A DNA stretch of 64,000 nt from Catonia carolina (GCA_035578175.1 JAQMRL010000003.1:100051969-100115968); one strand, 5' to 3'. Shown: positions 46,183 to 57,330, counted from the stretch's first letter. Numbers and translations: made by a program. The notes: a model not told the origin generated them from the letters alone.

Positions 46183-46944
46183 CCAAAAGTATGATAGAGA
46201 TACCTTTTACTGAATTTATTGATACTAAAATTGTCAGGAAATTTTGTTGAAAATAAAGTGAGAAAAAAAAACCATTTTTTTATAAGAATATTTTACTTTG
46301 TATGTAAATGTAAAAGAAAATACCGATTATACATTTTACAAACACTTTCTTTTTTGGTTCAATACTTTTAAATGTTCAAGAGAATCAACTTTGTGAGTAG
46401 CTAAATATTAAAATGGTATACATTCGACAGGAATATCAGAATGAATAAACGTAAAACTTCTGAATGAGTATCGAATTGTGTTCAGCATTCAGAATATTCA
46501 ATGTTAGTGCCATATCCTTCCGCTCTAAACTTCTTGTTGGTTTGGTCAGGAATTGACCGCATATCATACTGAACTGAATAACATAGTCTAACTTTCTTCT
46601 GATAGGCGTTTGAAAGTTATAAGTTCAGTATTTGCTTTATAAAGTTCATCGGTTTAAAGTTTGTACATTATTTGTTACTGTACATTATCTGTTGAAGAGA
46701 CAAATGACTTTCAATAAGTTATAGTATTCATGAATTCAATTTATAATTTTAAGTCAATAAGTTATAGTATTCATGAATTCAATTTATAATTTTAAGTAAA
46801 GTATTTATGAAAAATGAATAATTTCTGTTGATTTTAAATGAGTGAATGAATGATATAATTATTGTGACAATGTATTTTTTAACTTTTCTAAAAGTTTGTA
46901 CAATGTACAGACTTATAATATATATTCATATTCGGCAAAATAAA
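46183..46944. other. AT-rich gap with short tandem duplication
   Basis: No gene. A perfect 43-bp tandem duplication lies at 46712-46797, containing TATTCATGAATTCAATTTAT twice. The rest is unassigned. Confidence 0.5.
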
Positions 46945-46994
46945 GGGAAAACAGAGGGTATTTCAAAAAAGACGCAGCTCGTATTTACGCGACA

Positions 46995-47955
46995 TTAAAA
47001 GAAAGAAAAATCTGTAGTGAAACACTCACACGACTTTCTCTTGCCAATGCAAATAATTAACAATAAACCTAACATTAGTAATAAACCATTAGAAATAAAT
47101 AAAAAACTAACCTCAATAAATATAACCTAATTTTCATCATGAGTGAAAGACGCAAAATGAAAGTCGACCTCAGTTTTTCTTAAAAATACGGAAAATCACT
47201 CTCTTACGCTAAACTAGGCTATGTAGAGAAAATACGCTTAAAATAAAAGTTGCAGATCTCTTGATTTTCTATAAATTTAATTATACATTTTTTGTCACAA
47301 AATGTTTTTTGTCTCATACTAAAGCTGAAATCTTTAAAAAATCGATATTTTACACGTTTCCGTGAGAAAAAACCAGAAAATCGCTAATTACCGCTAAACT
47401 AAGGGTTATACGAAAAAATGTTTGAAATAAAAGTTGTACAATTTTAAACTTTCTACAACTTTTACTATTACATTTTTGCACTAAAATGCATATTAAAGCA
47501 GCGGTCTTAAAAAAACATTTTTTTTGTGAAAACAGCCTCTCCAAGAATTTTAGCAGACATGAAGCCCACCCTATCTCGTAAAGCATAATAAAAAAATTTA
47601 GTAAACCAGGCGATCTTAAAAAAAATCGTAGGACTTGTTTCTGAGAAAATCGCAAAAAAGTGAAAAATGACAGGAATAAACTACTACTTCCGGTTGACCG
47701 ATTTTGATGAAAATGTTCGTGTCGGGTCCGGTAGTAGTATCCAACTTAAGTTTTTCAAGTTTGTACGATGTTCCGTTCTTGAGATATTCTGTTCACACAG
47801 ACACACACACCCACACACACACTCAAACCAATCGCTAAAAACATGTTTTTTGGATTCAGGGGATCTGAAAACGTGTAGATCCGGTGAAAACTCTACTTCG
47901 AAAAATTGACATGGAAACAATACTTTCCTTTCTATATATTCATATAGGCAAGAGA
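46995..47955 (+). repeat. Family A arm with CA microsatellite
   Basis: It begins AATCTGTAGTGAAACACTC and ends ATAGGCAAGAGAAATTAAT. The CA tract (47796-47820) is interrupted and at the standard position. Immediately upstream at 46947, ACAGAGGGTATTTCAAAAAA looks like the terminus of another mobile element. Confidence 0.8.
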
Positions 47956-48059
47956 AATTAATATTATTTTAATGAAATATTTATTATAATTTTATGTCAA
48001 TAATAGTCAAATTACAATGAAACTTACTATTAATAAATTTATAATAGATATTTAAAATT

Positions 48060-48460
48060 ATACGTACTTTATGACCCGAATGCAGGTTTGTACACGTTTC
48101 ATAATATTTGTAGCCACTTTTCGTAGTGTTTACTGATCATGTTAGAAATATCACGTTCAATTTTCGCCTTTAATTTATCAAGTATATGAAGATTGTTTAA
48201 AAAATGTCACTTTTTAAATACCCCTACAAGAAAAAGTCTGCTGGTGTAAAATCTGGATATCTTGGAAACTTTATAATCCTTTCGATATCAAACGATATTA
48301 TTAATCCCTTTCGATATCAAACGATATTAATCTCTTTCGATATCAAACGATATTAATCCCTTTCGATATCAAACGATATTAATCCTTTTCGATATCAAAC
48401 GAGCCTCATTTTATGAAAACGTTGCTTTAGCGATGTCACTTGAGCTACGTCGGCCATTTT
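48060..48460 (-). pseudogene. Mariner-type transposase deletion derivative with VNTR
   Basis: On the minus strand a start (48455-48457) gives MADVAQVTSLKQRFHKMRLV. The sequence then jumps through a 26-bp tandem repeat to a C-terminal part with RYPDFTPADFFL and GYLKSDIF and a diverged tail. The PDFTPADFFL segment matches the third-aspartate region of the mariner at 8.5 kb. The central domain, including the first two catalytic aspartates, is absent. Not functional. Confidence 0.6.
48280..48405 (+). repeat. 26-bp tandem repeat, five copies
   Basis: Units begin at 48280, 48309, 48335, 48361 and 48387 and share TTTCGATATCAAACGATATT. The first unit is three bases longer. It lies between the two halves of the transposase remnant. 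Confidence 0.9.
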
Positions 48461-49695
48461 ACCTTGTTTTACCTATTTACATGAAAACACAGGCATATTT
48501 TAAACTTATATATAAGTTATAGTTTATAATAATTACAGTAGTCAAGTCTTATGAAAATACAGAATACATAAAGTAACTTAGAGTAACCACGTAATTAAAA
48601 AAAGAAAAAGTAAACTTTTTCTATCAACCATAATTACCAACGTATAATTATTACATAAACATAGTAGCCTGTAACAGTAATATTTTCACTTATTTTATTT
48701 TAATTTCGAAGAAGTTCTTTTATTTAATGAGTAGCAACATGTAATTAAATTGTGTAATAAAATATTAAAAGAGCATGTTTTTTAAACCATGTATTTTCTT
48801 ATTTTTTTGTATCCTCTTAATCTGATATACAATACGAGATTAATTAATCTCAGGACTGAGAAAGTTTTCTCAGGTAATAACCATCGATGATTTTATACTT
48901 GGTAAAGTATGAAGCAAACCGATTTTTTTATAATGTCTAAAATCTATTGTGAACATTTTATATTAAAAAAGCGCGGAAACTAATTACGTAAGGGTACCAC
49001 AATGTTTTCTAGATTATTATTACTTTTTATGAAACTGACAGGAAGAATCATTATATCTATTTTTTTGGATCTTTCAAGAATATTTACATATAATATTAAA
49101 ATAAACGTTTTCTTTTAAAATTATTATTAAAACCTTTATAAGTCTGTGGTAAGTATACCTACCACTGGTAATAAGGTCGATTTTATTTAAGAATAAGCTA
49201 CGCAATTGAACCTTATTGGCATTTTATGGTTTTATAGATGTTCTCTGGTAAGTAGGCTATCCACTTTTTGAAATTAGCACGTAGCGACCATTTTATTCGT
49301 GAGTTGCACGAATGTGGTAAGGATTCATAACAGCGTACTACCGCTCTGTTGTGTTGTGACTTTACTCAGTGCTTCAAAAATTCTAGTTTTTTACGGGAAA
49401 GTAAGCATTCATTCTAATATAAAGTTAAGATAAGTTGACTTATTCTACACATTATTTTGTTAAATAGTGCTACAAGTTGTTTTAATAAGCATTCTTACCA
49501 CTAAACATTATGTGATTTCCTTTTCAATAAACGTTCCTTGGTAAGTATACTTACCAGGGCTTAACATCAAGAAAAAATAAATATATTACTTTTCTGGTAC
49601 TCGAAATACATTATTCAGATCCCTGTACAGCAAAATTTAACATTTCACAACATATATTTTTGCTCCGTAGTACTGCCCTGTAAAGGGTTAATAAT
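48461..49695. other. AT-rich gap
   Basis: No gene recognised. The phrase GGTAAGTATACTTACCA at 49540 is a short palindrome only. Confidence 0.45.
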
Positions 49696-49699
49696 ATAT

Positions 49700-49865
49700 A
49701 TTTTTTGTTTTTTGTCTGACTGTTTTACAATTTTATGAATGCAGGCCGTGGAGAATAATGATGCATGAAAATGAGCGATGAAAAAATGCCAGACCTGACC
49801 GGGAATTGAATCCAGGACCCCGCCGTAAAAGCCAGTTGCGTTAACCACTACGCCAAGGGGCCAGC
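49700..49865 (-). mobile_element. tRNA-derived SINE (family F)
   Basis: On the minus strand: GCTGGCCCCTTGGCGTAGTG, GTTAACGCAACTGG, then GGATTCAATTCCCGGTCAGG (box B) and a body with CATCGCTCATTTTCATGCAT ending near AACAGTCAGACAAAAAACAA. It matches the plus-strand copy at 57.33 kb. The 67-aa frame is accidental. Confidence 0.8.
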
Positions 49866-50360
49866 GTTAAAAATAATAAAACACCTAAATAATATTTTTA
49901 GACGTTAATGATTTGAAACATTCAAATTACTCTAGGCACTTTCACTGCTGACCCCGTCAATTGACGTCGTCACGAAATTTTTCTGTTTCTCGAATCCCGT
50001 CATTTGACGTCTTCGCATTCCCTGCATTGTATTAAGTAATTGAACATCTATGGGCGGAATTTCTCGTGTTGCAAACAATATTTTAAAGGTTTGGTTTAAA
50101 AATACACCACTAAAGCGTTTATTGAAAGTTTGTGGTTATTTTGACGTATGTTTAATAAGCGCGTTTATAACCTACAATTTGTGTTCTACAACGCTTGCGT
50201 TGTTCGGCGTTTTGCAACATATCATTGAATGATGATGAAAGTATTATTATTATTATAATATATGTATATTATATTATAATTATTATAATATACTAATGAT
50301 ATTATTTTAGTTGTAAATAGGTTTTATTATCGTGTATTTCAGTGTCATACAATATAATTA
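49866..50360. other. AT-rich gap with TA-rich simple sequence
   Basis: No gene. CCCGTCAATTGACGTCGTC and CCCGTCATTTGACGTCTTC at 49954 and 49997 form a pair of similar 19-mers. A (TTA)n/(TATAAT)n tract spans 50243-50300. Confidence 0.45.
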
Positions 50361-50505
50361 GGCCGCCTCCGTAGCGTAGTGGTAGCGCACTGCGGAGGTC
50401 CCAGGTTTGATTCCCAGCTGGGTCTGGAAATTTCCCAAATTAAATCCCACCCATAGTTGCTAATAACCGAGGTGTGGATGCAACTTTAAAAAAATGAACT
50501 AAAAA
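50361..50505 (+). mobile_element. tRNA-derived SINE (family C)
   Basis: The head GGCCGCCTCCGTAGCGTAGT is identical to the 34.1-kb copy. The anticodon-arm region is shortened (GCGCACTGCGGAGG), and the tail is CATAGTTGCTAATAACCGAG and GATGCAACTTTAAAAAAA. Confidence 0.85.
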
Positions 50506-50998
50506 GAACCAATATAAGCGTAATTAAATCAAGTTTTAATATTTTTAGTACGGTTCAATTCTTGTTTTTTTTCTTTAAAAGTGGTTCTATTTGTTAGAAT
50601 ATTTGAAGCAAAAAAGTATTTAGGTTAATAACAAATAATGCAGGTTAAAGGGAAAGATCATAACTTTTATTTGAGACAAGTGACAATGAAATTTGTTCAA
50701 AAATGAAATTAGAATAAAATCTTTGAGAAAGCCATAAGTGGTCAGCGTGTTACATAAGTATTGAATTTAACACCCAGCAGTGAAAGTGCTAGATAATCTA
50801 AACTAAATATCTCAGGGCTGATAATTTGTTTGTTTTGTCAGTGCTATTTATATGAACAACTGTCAATTTTTATTTCATTTAACTCTAGTTTTAAAATTAG
50901 ATTAAAAAATCTAAGAGCGCGCTGTCTCTGTTCACCGCGATTTAAAAAGAAAGAGTTCTTTGTCTTGTTTTCAATAATTATTAAAATAATTTATATTT
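50506..50998. other. AT-rich gap
   Basis: No feature recognised. Confidence 0.4.
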
Positions 50999-51009
50999 AA
51001 ATAGCATGC

Positions 51010-51047
51010 CGATAACAAGCAGCTGGAGTGTTAAATTATTTGTACAG
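51010..51047 (+). repeat. Family B 5' end fragment
   Basis: GATAACAAGCAGCTGGAGTG followed by TTAAATTATTTGTAC matches the first ~35 bp of family B only. Confidence 0.5.
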
Positions 51048-51074
51048 TTAAGGAATGGTGGGTTTGAATGTGTA

Positions 51075-51161
51075 ATCATTTTCCAGACCCTAGTCGGGAA
51101 TAATACCCGGGACCTCCGCTTTGTATCGTAGCAAGCTAACCACTGGGCCACGGAGGCGGCC
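51075..51161 (-). mobile_element. tRNA-derived SINE (family C), 3'-shortened
   Basis: On the minus strand: GGCCGCCTCCGTGGCCCAGT, GGTTAGCTTGCTACGATAC, GCGGAGGTCCCGGGTATTAT and ACTAGGGTCTGGAAAATG. The tail of the family is missing or degraded. Confidence 0.8.
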
Positions 51162-51166
51162 ATGTT

Positions 51167-52544
51167 TTATAATTACTTTTTTAATAGTAGATTAAAATAG
51201 ATAAATTGAAGATGAAAAATGTTAGGTTAATAATTGAAAGGAAGATCATCTGCATAATGAAGTTTAAATACATTTAATGTTATTAACTATAATAGAATAA
51301 CGTTATTTACATTTAATAGATGAGTATTACACTATTTGTGATTGTATATTTAAACCACATTTAAAACATATTTTGGGAAAATTTATTAAATTAAAACGTG
51401 GTAAAATCGTTAGAAAATAAAATACTTCATGTCATTTCCAGTAATCAAGTATTGCATATGAATAAGTGGAAAAATAAACTGATAGAATTTTGTAAAATTA
51501 AATTATCTAAACAGGTCAATGGTCCTTGATAAATAGGGATCAAATATCGTGTGTTTGTTTGAAATGTTTGACTATTTAAATTGGTTCTCGTGTAAGATTT
51601 ATAATGCTTTTAGTATTCAAAATTTATGTAACTAAACGTGCTTAGTACTGTATGTTATTCAAGTAAATAACTTTTGAAATACATATTATTAAACCACTTT
51701 CTCCTATGAACTATAATAGTTTTGGAATTATAACAACAAAGTTATACTTACTAAATTTTGGTAAATTTCCAAGCCACGTGATCCGGAAAAAACATAAATA
51801 TAATTTATATATCTGTTGAACATCTTCCGCTTAGCGCAAATGTATGCTGTTTTTTTCTACGAAAAAATTCACAACAACCACGCTAATCCAAAATTTGGGA
51901 TAATCCGAATGCATTTCTAATTTTTTATCATACTTTTTGGTTATTTTCCGTTAATTCACTACCACACATATTTTTCGTTTATAAATCAATAACTACTCAT
52001 ATATTTCAAATAATTTGTTCCTAACAATCATTATGAAGTTTTTAGCGATACAAACGTAAAACCAAACCTAAACCTAACCTAACCTAATTAACAATAAAAG
52101 GAAAAATAAAATACAAATTGCAATTTCAAAGTATTTTAATGCTTTGAAAACACACTTCAATGAAATAATGTATTTATTCTGTAGGAAATAATTCAAAATG
52201 TGCAACATAATTTGGTCAAAAAGATTTTCAGGACCACCGAATTAAAGAAAAACCATACCGTATTAAACAAACGGTGTTCACAAACATTTCGACTGGTTTT
52301 AAACTAAAGGAAAACATAAAATTATATAAAGTAGTGAATTATAGGAATTCGCGATAAATGGAAGTGGTCGTGAAATAACGGAAAAGGAATAACTTTTACT
52401 TTTTACGTATGAAACATATTATTTTCAAATAAAAATGTTAGTAAATTTATAATGAAAAAATATTCTTAACATGTTTACAAACATAAAAATCACAATATAT
52501 ATATATATATATAGTTGAGAATGGAAATGAATAAAAAATTTCTT
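51167..52544. other. AT-rich gap with AT microsatellite
   Basis: No gene. An (AT)n tract lies at 52494-52512. ACCTAAACCTAACCTAACCT at 52067 is a short CCTAA-like run, not long enough to suggest telomeric sequence. Confidence 0.45.
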
Positions 52545-52549
52545 AATTC

Positions 52550-52745
52550 ATGATACAGGCTACTTGCAATATTGCTGATTAAATTTAGGTAGCTTGTTTT
52601 TCCCATCATTGTCATCTTCATAATGAGACATCAATTCCAAGGTATTTATAGTGGCTCTGGATCATAGAATGCCATGATTTTTGTCTTATTTATTGATACC
52701 TTCATATCTAAAAATATGATTCAACTAAATTAAAAAAGTTAATAA
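52550..52745 (-). pseudogene. LINE reverse transcriptase fragment
   Basis: On the minus strand one frame reads DMKVSINKTKIMAFYDPEPL (motif D of a LINE reverse transcriptase), and after a shift VSYEDDNDGKNKLPKFNQQY, the region just after motif E. Only about 60 codons are left. Confidence 0.6.
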
Positions 52746-53640
52746 TTTGCTAAAAGCATATGACTGTGATTTTACCAAGAAGCATTGTAAATATTAATGA
52801 GTAAATAATAGGTAGCTTTTTTTAAGGCGAAAAACCTTAACAGGGTTATCATCGCCTGTTGTTCTACACAAGGGTGTAGAAAGCCCGAGTGCAGAACGCC
52901 TTTTTTATATATAATACTTGAAATCTTATAAGCTAGTATCACAGACAAAATAGGCTAAAAAACGCTAAAAACACAAAAAAACATACACACATAAACTTTA
53001 AACTTAATATCACAGTTATAATGAATAACAATAATGACATTGACACTTACTTAATTAAAATCTTAAAAACTTGTATCACAACCAAAAAAAAAAATTAAAA
53101 ATTACATTAAAAAAATAAAATATCACAGACATATAAGGTGGCAAAAGGCTGTAAAGGGGCCACATAATAAAAACACAGACATATGAATATAAACTTATAA
53201 CTAATATAAAACATATACTATAGGGTAAAACTAAGTAGGATATATAAAACATTGCAGATCACCCTAGACTGTCAGACATTCTTGTATACACTAATCGATC
53301 GTAAAATTTTTAAAGCCGCATCCAAAATAGGGCTTTCGTCACCGAGTATATAATAGGTAGCTGATAGTATGTAAAGTTTTCTGAAAAATTATTTGACCAG
53401 CCATTTAAAGAACAGCTTTTAAGATGTATCGTAAGTGCTAGATCGTTCGGAATGATTATACTGTATAACTGGTAAATGCTTATAGAAGATGGTGAAAGAA
53501 TTTTAATTGCGGCAATTCTATCAGTCTTATCATAGAAAGGTTTTTAATAGTTATCATTTTAAAATATGCATTACTAGAAGATGGAGAAGGAGTTGATAGG
53601 TTTTGTTCAGTATTACAATAAGTTCAAATACCCCGCGCCG
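52746..53640. other. Unassigned, possibly retroelement-derived
   Basis: The block at 52830-52915 (ACCTTAACAGGGTTATCATC, TTCTACACAAGGGTGTAGAA) is less AT-rich and resembles mobile-element leader DNA, but I cannot identify it. The rest is AT-rich. Confidence 0.35.
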
Positions 53641-54281
53641 TCTATCATTCTAGAATATGATCTTCCCGCTCGATTAAATCCCTAATATGGATTTCGTATT
53701 GATTACTGTACTAATTAGTTCTACGCATGTGTGATCCTCGCTCACGTGCCTCGCTCTCCGCCAATAGCAAAATTCAACTAATTTCTTGCTCTCACTTCGC
53801 CATTGCTCCTTCCTTCCTGATTCTCTCTCACTGAAAGTAAAACTCTCGAACGTGCCGGTCGTGTAGCGCACCACGGTCTCAACGGACGCTCTCAGCCCGC
53901 TTGTGCTGGCATCTTTTCATGTAACGCATTGGACATTCCAATATCATGTTGCCGTTAATACTTGTAATTACGGCCCCAAATAACGAGCTATTCTGTGTAA
54001 AACGTGCGTACAATTAATCAACGAACTATTCATGTTATTTTTTATTCAACTGATTACCGGACTTTGTGAATTTTGTTACCCCGTGTTGTGAACCTGTAAA
54101 CCGTTTTCCTAAACTGTAATTACTCAAGTATTAGCAGTGCTTCATTTCTATTGTTAACGTGCCTTTTGTGACTTGTTTATTGTGTTAAATCTGTACAGAT
54201 CTTATCAAACATTTTAGTGTCTTCGTACAACGGCGTTACCTAACCGAAGCATCCTGGGAAACCTACGCACTCAAAATTAAG
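53640..54281 (+). promoter_or_regulatory. Promoter- or leader-like GC-richer block
   Basis: This block is richer in G+C and CpG than its flanks. It contains CTCGCTCACGTGCCTCGCTC (with an E-box CACGTG) and CGCCAATAG, and ends in a canonical 5' splice-donor-like AA|GTAAGT at 54281. It could be the promoter and a non-coding first exon of a host gene, or the 5' leader of a mobile element. No start codon followed by a protein-like frame is seen. The 66-aa minus-strand frame is not convincing. Confidence 0.3.
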
Positions 54282-54727
54282 TAAGTACTGCTAAAATTAT
54301 CACTAATTGCAGTTTTATCCCATGTGTGTGTTCCTATCCAATATCCAAACTTACCTATTCATTAACGAGCCATGCATTACGCCTAATGTGCGCGTCGAAG
54401 CCACATCGCGTCTTTTGTTTCCTGGTTGTATTAGATTCAGCCGCCTTAACGAATTTAAGCAGAATGTAGGAATCATACTAAAATTTGATTACCGCGTTCC
54501 ACAGGTTTAGTTCAGTAAATCAATTTCCTCTGCTATTTTTGTACGCATTTACCATACAAACTAAATTGTCTTTCTATTTGGTACAATGTTACTATAGGTT
54601 ATTACAGAAAGTGAAACTTGCCGACAATGAGTTAACTTTTAATTAGTTCAGCTGTTTTGGAAACTCAGCAATCCTTTAAAAATTACATTAAAGTGTTTAA
54701 CACATTGCTTTAGCATTAATCATCTAA
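54282..54727. other. Gap with weak open frame
   Basis: A 67-aa frame at 54307-54510 has no recognisable family. Nothing else is seen. Confidence 0.35.
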
Positions 54728-55542
54728 GAATTTATGTTATTACAGTCTTCAACCATTCAAAATGTTTTAAATTCTTAATTAAATTTATTTTAAGAATATA
54801 ATACAAATTTGGATTTAGAAGGAGAATGGTAACTCAAGATGCAATATTGGCTCTGAGATTGGTTTTTCAGAAAAGAATAAAGAAAAAAACTACTTATAAG
54901 GTATTTGTAGATTTAGAGAATGCATTTGACAATCTGAACTGGAGTAAAATGTTTAAAACCCTGAAAAGTTTAGAAATTAAATAAAAAATAAGGAAAGTTA
55001 TCTACGGTCTGTATAAGAATCAAACGGCTGTTTTGAGAATTGAGGGGTATGAAAAAGAAGTTACTATAAGAAAAGGTGTACAAATACACCTTTTCTTATA
55101 GTAACTTCTTTTTCATACCCCTCAATTCTCAAAACAGCCGTTTGATTCTTATACAGACCGTAGATAACTTTCCTTATTTTTTATTTATGAATTTATGTTA
55201 TTACAGTCTTCAACCATTCAAAATGTTTTAAATTCTTAATTAAATTTATTTTAAGAATATAATACAAATTTGGATTTAGAAGGAGAATGGTAACTCAAGA
55301 TGCAATATTGGCTCTGAGATTGGTTTTTCAGAAAAGAATAAAGAAAAAAACTACTTATAAGGTATTTGTAGATTTAGAGAATGCATTTGACAATCTGAAC
55401 TGGAGTAAAATGTTTAAAACCCTGAAAAGTTTAGAAATTAAATAAAAAATAAGGAAAGTTATCTACGGTCTGTATAAGAATCAAACGGCTGTTTTGAGAA
55501 TTGAGGGGTATGAAAAAGAAGTTACTATAAGAAAAGGTGTAC
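54728..55542. repeat. 354-bp direct repeat with intervening 103-bp palindrome
   Basis: Segment 54728-55081 is repeated at 55189-55542 (offset 461) with no difference that I could see. Between them, 55085-55187 is the exact inverse complement of 54978-55080, separated by the 4-nt loop CAAA. The order is therefore copy, inverted tail, copy. Such structures arise by template switching during replication or reverse transcription, or as assembly or amplification artefacts. Confidence 0.9.
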
Positions 55543-55985
55543 GATAAGGATATTCATTGTCACCACTACTTTTTAACTTGTATACAGAAGAGGCTATGAA
55601 AGAAGTGAAAGAAAAATTTGACGCAAAAATAAAAATTCTGAGATTCTCCGATGATATCGTAGTATTAGCCGAGACAAAGAAAGAATTACAGGATATCTTA
55701 AATGAAATGGATGAAATCATGAGAAAGGATTACTTTATGAAAATTAATAAGAGCAAAACGAAACTGTTGTGCACCAACAAGAGTGATTTAGAAGAGATGG
55801 GAAATTTTGAGTAATATTGGTTAATATTGAGGGAGTGAATTGTAGGGGAGGCAAAGGTTAGAATATTTAAAGTTGATTACAAAAGATGTAGGATGTAACG
55901 TGTATGTAGACATGAAACGACTTGCGCAAGATAGAACAGCTTAATGAACTGAATCAAACCATTCAAAAGACTGATGTCAAAAAAA
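54728..55985 (+). pseudogene. LINE ORF2 (family L3), internally rearranged and deleted
   Basis: The frame carries FGFRRRMVTQDAILALRLVF (motif 2 region), YKVFVDLENAFDNLNW (motif A, D present) and VIYGLYKNQTAVLRIEGYEK. After the rearrangement it continues with YSLSPLLFNLYTEEAMKEV (motif B), LRFSDDIVVLAE (FSDD in place of FADD) and DYFMKINKSKTKLL. Stops interrupt it: TAA after LEIK and TAA where GVRQG would have Q. A deletion joins the palm to a 3' tail resembling DVGCNVYVDMKRLAQDR. The same tail occurs at 12.7 kb. Confidence 0.8.
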
Positions 55986-56700
55986 ACAAAACAAAGAGAT
56001 ATATTAGGTACAAATTGAAACGATAAATACTATCCAAAATGTATGTAAAGCTTTAAATCTTGAAGATTAATGCTGCACTGCATCCAAAAATAATATATGC
56101 TTATGGGTTAAGTAAAGGAAGTAGATAGTCTATTTTGAATGCGGAATTACCTTTTCGGATCCATAACTTGGGAGTAATTTATGCAACCATAACAACTACA
56201 CAAACGATTATCAAAGCCAAGGGATTAATGTACAATTTAGATGTAGAGTAATTTGTTAGATCAATACGTATTTGAGTACATGATTAGAAATTAAATAACT
56301 GATATTCAATTGAGAAGGTAGAAGGAAATAAAGAGAGACGGGGATAAAGGAGAAATCAACATACATTACAACTTGAGCTTCTGGATCGGATCGTTTATTT
56401 ATCTCTCAGTCTACATCGGTGTGTTGAGTGTAAACTGGTTCATATCGTCCATGATATAAATGGATACATTTCATATGACGCGTGATCTGCTCCCTTCATT
56501 TCGCAGGAATGATAATTATTGCTTCACTGTTCTCGCCTTGAGTCTAGAATCTGTTTATTGCCTAGTCGTCAATCTTTTATTTAGAATAAATAGTGCACTA
56601 TACTGAGGTGTGCGTCATATCATTGTAAGATTAAAGGTGGTTGAAGTTAGCCACAGAATTATCAAACACATTATAATAACACATTCAATATATTATCAAT
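55986..56700. other. Unassigned, faintly coding-like
   Basis: At 56040-56390 the plus strand gives pieces such as NAALHPKIIYAYGLSKGSR and RIHNLGVIYATITTTQTI, with stops between. I do not recognise a family. It may be further LINE or transposase debris. Confidence 0.3.
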
Positions 56701-56740
56701 ATATATTGTCGCCGACCGGGGACGACGACACGTGACCAAA

Positions 56741-56775
56741 CCTTTCTTGTAAAGTTGGTGACCCTGAAAATGGCC
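56741..56775 (-). promoter_or_regulatory. Histone-mRNA-like stem-loop and downstream element
   Basis: Read on the minus strand: hairpin GGCCATTTTCAGGGTC (56775-56760), then ACCA, then exactly ten bases after the stem CAAGAAAGG (56749-56741). The stem has one A-G mismatch and one G-T wobble. CAAGAAAG is the classical purine-rich core that pairs with U7 snRNA in histone pre-mRNAs. The identical ten-base spacing in copy 1 argues for a maintained function. Use as a transcript 3' end is inferred. Confidence 0.7.
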
Positions 56776-57142
56776 GTTGTTGGTGGTTGGAAGCAGCAAA
56801 CCGGCGTGTTGGAAACGGAGCCCGAAGAGTGACGGCTCTTAGGCTTTAGGCCTATCTTTCTCAGCGGCTATTGGGCCCGCACTGCAGCGCGACAGTGGTG
56901 GCCCCCAGAGCCCCGCAGTGTCAAGTCGGCGTAGGCCGTTGGCCGATAGCGCGGCCAAGGCAGTTCCCTCCGGGTCGGCGAAGGATGACCGGTGTGGGAA
57001 TGTGCGTCCGCCACCGGTAGCGTAGACCAGGAATGGTGCGTCCGGTCTCAGGTGGGCTGTTTTTCTTGCGTGCTCTCTTCTTTCTTCTTGTTCTTCGTTT
57101 GGAAACTGGATTGCTAGTGTGACTCGCGGTTCAGTGTGGCTG

Positions 57143-57150
57143 CTTAAATA
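57143..57150 (-). promoter_or_regulatory. TATA-like box of GC-rich LTR copy 2
   Basis: On the minus strand TATTTAAG lies in the best conserved stretch between the two LTR copies. The start of transcription would be near 57120, inferred. Confidence 0.5.
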
Positions 57151-57330
57151 CCTTCCGGCGAGTCTACTTCATGGTGGAGGGGTGGGACTGCGTCGGCAGT
57201 GCTCCTCGCGGCAGGCAGGTTCTGGGACCGTCTGCAGGCACTGATAATGTTAAGGGGGGGGGGTCAGCGACAATAAACACCAATTACTAACTATAAATAT
57301 TTCCATTTAGTTTCATCTTTTTATCACCTA

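Larger units (their letters stand above)
56707..57272 (-). mobile_element. GC-rich solo LTR with histone-type 3' processing signal (copy 2)
   Basis: On the minus strand it runs from TGTCGCTGACC to GGTCGGCGACA, and these ends are inverse of each other in 10 of 11 bases. It is homologous throughout to 12864-13537. Flanking tetramers are ATAA and ATAT, an imperfect candidate duplication, so the borders are less sure than for copy 1. It has the same TATA-like box and the same 3' stem-loop region, here with one hairpin. No AATAAA is present. Neither copy has an attached internal region, so coding content and superfamily are unknown. Confidence 0.7.

Noticed and set aside
52067..52090. Telomere-like CCTAA run
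   Set aside because: The run is only about four irregular units in AT-rich DNA and is not the insect TTAGG array.
56821..56860. Additional histone-like hairpin AGAGCC...GGGCTC in LTR copy 2
   Set aside because: Loop and stem lengths do not fit the histone stem-loop and the sequence is not conserved in copy 1.
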